Part shown: piece by piece, positions 40,256 through 42,683 of the stretch
How the letters are laid out: the number at the start of each line of letters is the position of its first letter
Position numbering within the stretch: the first letter of the stretch is position 1
DNA from: CBDUJZ01 sp047629415
GTDB lineage: Bacteria; Myxococcota_A; Bradymonadia; REDH01
Direction of reading: 5' to 3'
Length of the DNA: 42,683 nt
Assembly: GCA_047629415.1 (NCBI GenBank)
Contig: JBLHWZ010000010.1
Location: 1-42,683, forward strand
Translations under genes and position numbers: made by a program
Notes under the pieces: model-generated
Told to the model about the DNA's origin: nothing
The model's database searches: none
Seen by the model: only the letters and a program-made list of their open reading frames with translations

Positions 40256-41728
40256 ATGAAAGCAAACGAAGGAGTATCCACTGACCCCGAGCTTGACCCC
40301 GAGCTCGACCCCGAGCTCGACCCCGAGGCCGCGCTTCGATCCCCTGCGAAGCGGATCGTTGGTGTGCTCTTCGGCGTGGCGCTCCTCTGCGCCGTCGCGT
40401 TCGTCGGGCAGTGGTTCATGAACAAAGCGGCTGTGTCCGCCGAGGACGCGCTGGAACCAATCTGCGAGGGAGTCGCTGGCTCGTCTCCAGAATTGGAGGT
40501 GTTCTATTCCGCGACTCTACCCACTTGGTTTCTCGCCACTCAAACACCCGGGCCTGTTGAGATCGCCGCCCGCGAAGCCGTACTCGCTTCTATTCCGGCC
40601 GAGCTAGCCGGAGCCGTCGAGGAGATGGCGACGCTGCGCAAGACGAGGCCGATGCGTGAGGCGTTGGAGCGCGAATACCAACTGATCGACGAATGGAACG
40701 CGTTCAACCAAGCGAACGCCATCCCGTGGCGTCTGCGTCTGCCGATGAACCCACGCGTCCGCGAAGCGAGCCTCTTCGCGCTCTCCTACTGCATCGCAGC
40801 ACAGAACGTCGCGTCTGCGATCGGGGCGTCTGGACCGACCGAAGTCCCCGTCCTTTTTGCCGTACGAGCAGACCAGATCGGTGTGGTCGAGGGGTACTCG
40901 GGGCATGCTCAGGAGATCGATCGCGAAGCGTTCATAATCGTTGACCGGCTAGCCGAGACCGCCGCCAACGACCTGTGGCCCCTATTCGTCGCTCCCGACG
41001 ACGCGTCGTCCGCGATGAGTATCGCATGGAGAGAAGCGGTCACGACGGAACTCGCTGCACGTCTCGGCCCGGACACGGTGGAGATCCTACAGCGCACGGC
41101 AGCGGACAGACGAATACTCACTCGCCTCCGCGCAGGACTTCGTGATCGCTCTGAGTGCGGAGCAACGTTTGTGATCCAGTCGATCCCGCTTCGTGGATTC
41201 ACACGTGACGAGACCGACTACTGGCGAAACTTCGCGAGCTCGTCCTCGGCGGGAGGATGTCGGAACTTCACCTTTGGTGAACTCGACGAGGCAGCGGAAG
41301 CCTCCGCTCGGCTGCGCGACACACGTGGTCTTCGCGGGGCTGTCCGTGAACTCGCGGCGCTTCACGCAACCAATATCGCGTATCACGAAGTGCGCCACGT
41401 GCTCGACCGCCCCGACCGCCCTTGTGCCTCCTGTGACCTTGATGAAAGCGCGGTTCAAGAGCTCTCGGCCTACCTGGCATCGTTCGCCGCGGGGCCTATT
41501 CCATACGCCGAAGCCTACGAAGGCTGCTTGCTCTTGCAGGGCCGCAGCCGCCAACACGGCCGTGCCCTTCGATTCGCTTTCAGCCGCCTCTTGCCTGCTG
41601 GGTGTGATTCCCCTGCGGACGGCCTCGCAGAGGCCGCTAAAACCCTTGAACTCGAGCTGTTCGGAGACTCAACCGAAATCGAATGGAGCCAGGCCCCGCC
41701 TAGTTCCGTGAGGGCACGGGCCTTCTAG
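40256..41728 (+). CDS. Membrane-anchored HExxH protein, putative metallopeptidase
   Basis: A 490-residue protein with a strong ribosome-binding site (AGGGAG, 6 bases ahead). Residues 9-24 hold four Asp-Pro-Glu-Leu-type repeats in the cytoplasmic tail. One membrane segment (about 33-54: GVLFGVALLCAVAFVGQWF) is followed by a large extracytoplasmic domain. Near the end is NIAYHEVRHVLDR with HEVRH at 377-381 and, 21 residues on, AVQELSAYLASF with Glu402, a layout that fits a gluzincin-type zinc site. Cys pairs (CASC, GGCRNF) suggest disulfides. I do not recognise the family, so peptidase activity is inferred from the motif alone. Confidence 0.62.
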   Translation: MKANEGVSTDPELDPELDPELDPEAALRSPAKRIVGVLFGVALLCAVAFVGQWFMNKAAVSAEDALEPICEGVAGSSPELEVFYSATLPTWFLATQTPGPVEIAAREAVLASIPAELAGAVEEMATLRKTRPMREALEREYQLIDEWNAFNQANAIPWRLRLPMNPRVREASLFALSYCIAAQNVASAIGASGPTEVPVLFAVRADQIGVVEGYSGHAQEIDREAFIIVDRLAETAANDLWPLFVAPDDASSAMSIAWREAVTTELAARLGPDTVEILQRTAADRRILTRLRAGLRDRSECGATFVIQSIPLRGFTRDETDYWRNFASSSSAGGCRNFTFGELDEAAEASARLRDTRGLRGAVRELAALHATNIAYHEVRHVLDRPDRPCASCDLDESAVQELSAYLASFAAGPIPYAEAYEGCLLLQGRSRQHGRALRFAFSRLLPAGCDSPADGLAEAAKTLELELFGDSTEIEWSQAPPSSVRARAF

Positions 41729-41804
41729 GCCCAGCACACGCATCCTCCATCCTAGAGCGAGCAGCTCCGCCGCAAGGGGCGGTCACTGCGGCTCACTAAG
41801 CCTC

Positions 41805-42167
41805 TCAATCGACCAGCGGCTCGGTCTCTGGGACGAGAGGTGGCTGTGGGATACGCCCACGGTGGTCCGAGAGCAGGCAACCTTCCTTGCGGACGCGGTC
41901 CGCCATCTTACGAGCGGCAACGATCGCCGAGTGCTCCGCGTTGTCCCCATCGGCGATAGCGACCAAGTTGCGGAAACGTCGGCCCCGAAGGGTGAGCACG
42001 CAGCGGATGTCCCGGCCGCCCTTGGGTCCGTTCTGATCGCTGAGTGTGGCGGAGACAGACACGATGTCTGCGGAGAACCGATCGAGGGCTGCTTCGATTC
42101 GGTCTTCGATGAGACCCCGGGAGCCCTGGTCGATAGAGATGTTTGTGGTCGTGATGGAAATGTCCAT
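41805..42167 (-). CDS. Short HPF/RaiA-type ribosome hibernation factor
   Basis: A 120-residue protein: MDISITTTNISIDQGSRGLI then EDRIEAALDRFSADIVSVSA, LSDQNGPKGGRDIRCVLTLR and a C-terminal helix HSAIVAARKMADRVRKEG. This is the N-terminal S30AE fold of HPF/YfiA, here without the long-form C-terminal dimerisation domain. Such proteins bind the decoding centre of idle ribosomes. The lone domain plus ~20 extra residues is close to the length of short HPF/YfiA. It sits 19 bases after a small membrane-protein gene on the same strand. Confidence 0.78.
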   Translation of the reverse strand: MDISITTTNISIDQGSRGLIEDRIEAALDRFSADIVSVSATLSDQNGPKGGRDIRCVLTLRGRRFRNLVAIADGDNAEHSAIVAARKMADRVRKEGCLLSDHRGRIPQPPLVPETEPLVD

Positions 42168-42186
42168 GTCTTGCCTACGGGTGACC

Positions 42187-42417
42187 TCAGGAGCGCCAAT
42201 GGCGCTGAGCGTTTCGGGAAGCGAACCGAGCAGTCATCTCTTCAGGGTCGAAGGGGCGCTCTTCCCTCTGTCCGGCCCGCAGCGCTCGGATACTCTCGAG
42301 TGCGTACCAGAGGATTAGGCCCCCCAAGTATGCAGTGAGCGCGACCATCACAGCGAGCGCGGGTCCCGCGTCGCCAGGTGGCATCATCAGCTCGGGGATT
42401 TGGTAAGGTGCGGCCAT
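42187..42417 (-). CDS. Small single-pass membrane protein
   Basis: A 76-residue protein with one membrane helix (about 20-40: LAVMVALTAYLGGLILWYAL) and a basic, Arg-rich C-terminal tail (RQ, RNAQRHWRS). The start at ATG42417 is the only one giving the full helix. It is probably co-transcribed with the HPF-like gene. The family is not recognised. Confidence 0.55.
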   Translation of the reverse strand: MAAPYQIPELMMPPGDAGPALAVMVALTAYLGGLILWYALESIRALRAGQREERPFDPEEMTARFASRNAQRHWRS

Positions 42418-42515
42418 CAGACTCTCGTTGCTCGGTTCACGAACAAAGATGGGCCCCGTACACGATTAGGGCAAATCGATTCTAGCTGTCCACCGTATCG
42501 GTATTTCCAATGAAT

Positions 42516-42576
42516 CGATCAGGAGAGGACGAACGGCTCGCTCGCTGTTGTGGCGAGCGAGCTGCGTCTCCCCTGA
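42516..42576. terminator. Long hairpin, possible structured RNA or terminator
   Basis: A perfect 10-bp stem GCTCGCTCGC-N7-GCGAGCGAGC at 42536-42562 is flanked by near-complementary arms (ATCAGGAGAG... and ...CTCCCCTGAT), giving a structure of ~60 bases. It is upstream of the minus-strand genes and may terminate a transcript from beyond the window or be part of a small RNA. Confidence 0.55.
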
Positions 42577-42599
42577 TTCCGCCCTCTGCCAGTCGTCTC

Positions 42600-42628
42600 G
42601 CTCCTGCCATTCTTATGATGGCAGGAGC
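42600..42628. terminator. Perfect 11-bp hairpin
   Basis: GCTCCTGCCAT-N7-ATGGCAGGAGC follows the previous hairpin by 24 bases. No T-tract follows on either strand, so terminator function is likely but not certain. The stretch 42418-42683 contains no recognised gene. Confidence 0.5.
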
Positions 42629-42683
42629 CGGCTGGCCTGCTCTTGAGGGTCGATTAGAGCGCGAGCGCTGCTGCTTTCAGGTC

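Overview
The window is high-GC DNA from what looks like a Myxococcota-type (deltaproteobacterial) chromosome. This is inferred from protein style: many lipoproteins with Asp/Thr/Ala-rich linkers, MopE-type CNGxDDxCxGxxDE motifs, a DUF4215-type Cys-rich repeat, a lamin-tail domain, a choice-of-anchor-Q terminus and kelch or propeller lipoproteins. No rRNA, tRNA or CRISPR array was seen.

Region 1 (1-32416) is a mosaic genomic island ending exactly at the 3' end of ychF, which runs on the minus strand at 32397-33497. Nine direct copies of a 16-bp core (ACGTTGAAC, then AAGAAGT or GGGAAGT) lie at 1458, 3316, 4749, 7400, 8749, 24897, 28344, 29303 and 32401. The last copy is the end of ychF itself and encodes its C-terminal FLFNV. 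The cores divide the island into cassettes. Two families of cassette ends are visible. Type 1 bounds an AbiE toxin-antitoxin operon (1458-3331) and a HigBA-like pair with a DUF6228/WapI-like gene (7400-8764). Type 2 bounds a Fic gene, a nucleotidyltransferase pair with a lipoprotein, a kelch lipoprotein locus, a second nucleotidyltransferase pair, and a GntR regulator with a C45-like acyltransferase. Type-2 left ends carry 12-bp-spaced TGTACCCGG iterons, and right ends carry a TGACACGTCCTGAGACAAC-like block. No integrase gene lies in the window, so the cassettes look non-autonomous. Several carry their own palindromic operators.

Within the island, 8852-24055 lacks any core. It holds an IS91-family transposase, a very large Cys-rich repeat lipoprotein (28 repeats plus a lamin-tail domain), a divergent tail-fibre-like secreted protein, three more lipoproteins, and an IS91 3'-end remnant fused to a truncated secreted-protein gene. 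It abuts a Fic copy that has lost its C-terminal half. Decay is common: IS3 scraps at the left edge, a nonsense-mutated small gene at 7057-7278, a kelch gene split by frameshift, and a small-gene scrap at 32211-32255.

Region 2 (32397-42683) reads as ordinary chromosome: ychF, a DUF962 membrane protein, an SGNH hydrolase, LysR and SRPBCC genes, an SMP-30-like lipoprotein, an NTF2-like/membrane-protein pair, a TetR regulator, a membrane-anchored HExxH protein, and a short HPF-like ribosome hibernation factor behind a small membrane protein. Two long perfect hairpins close the window.
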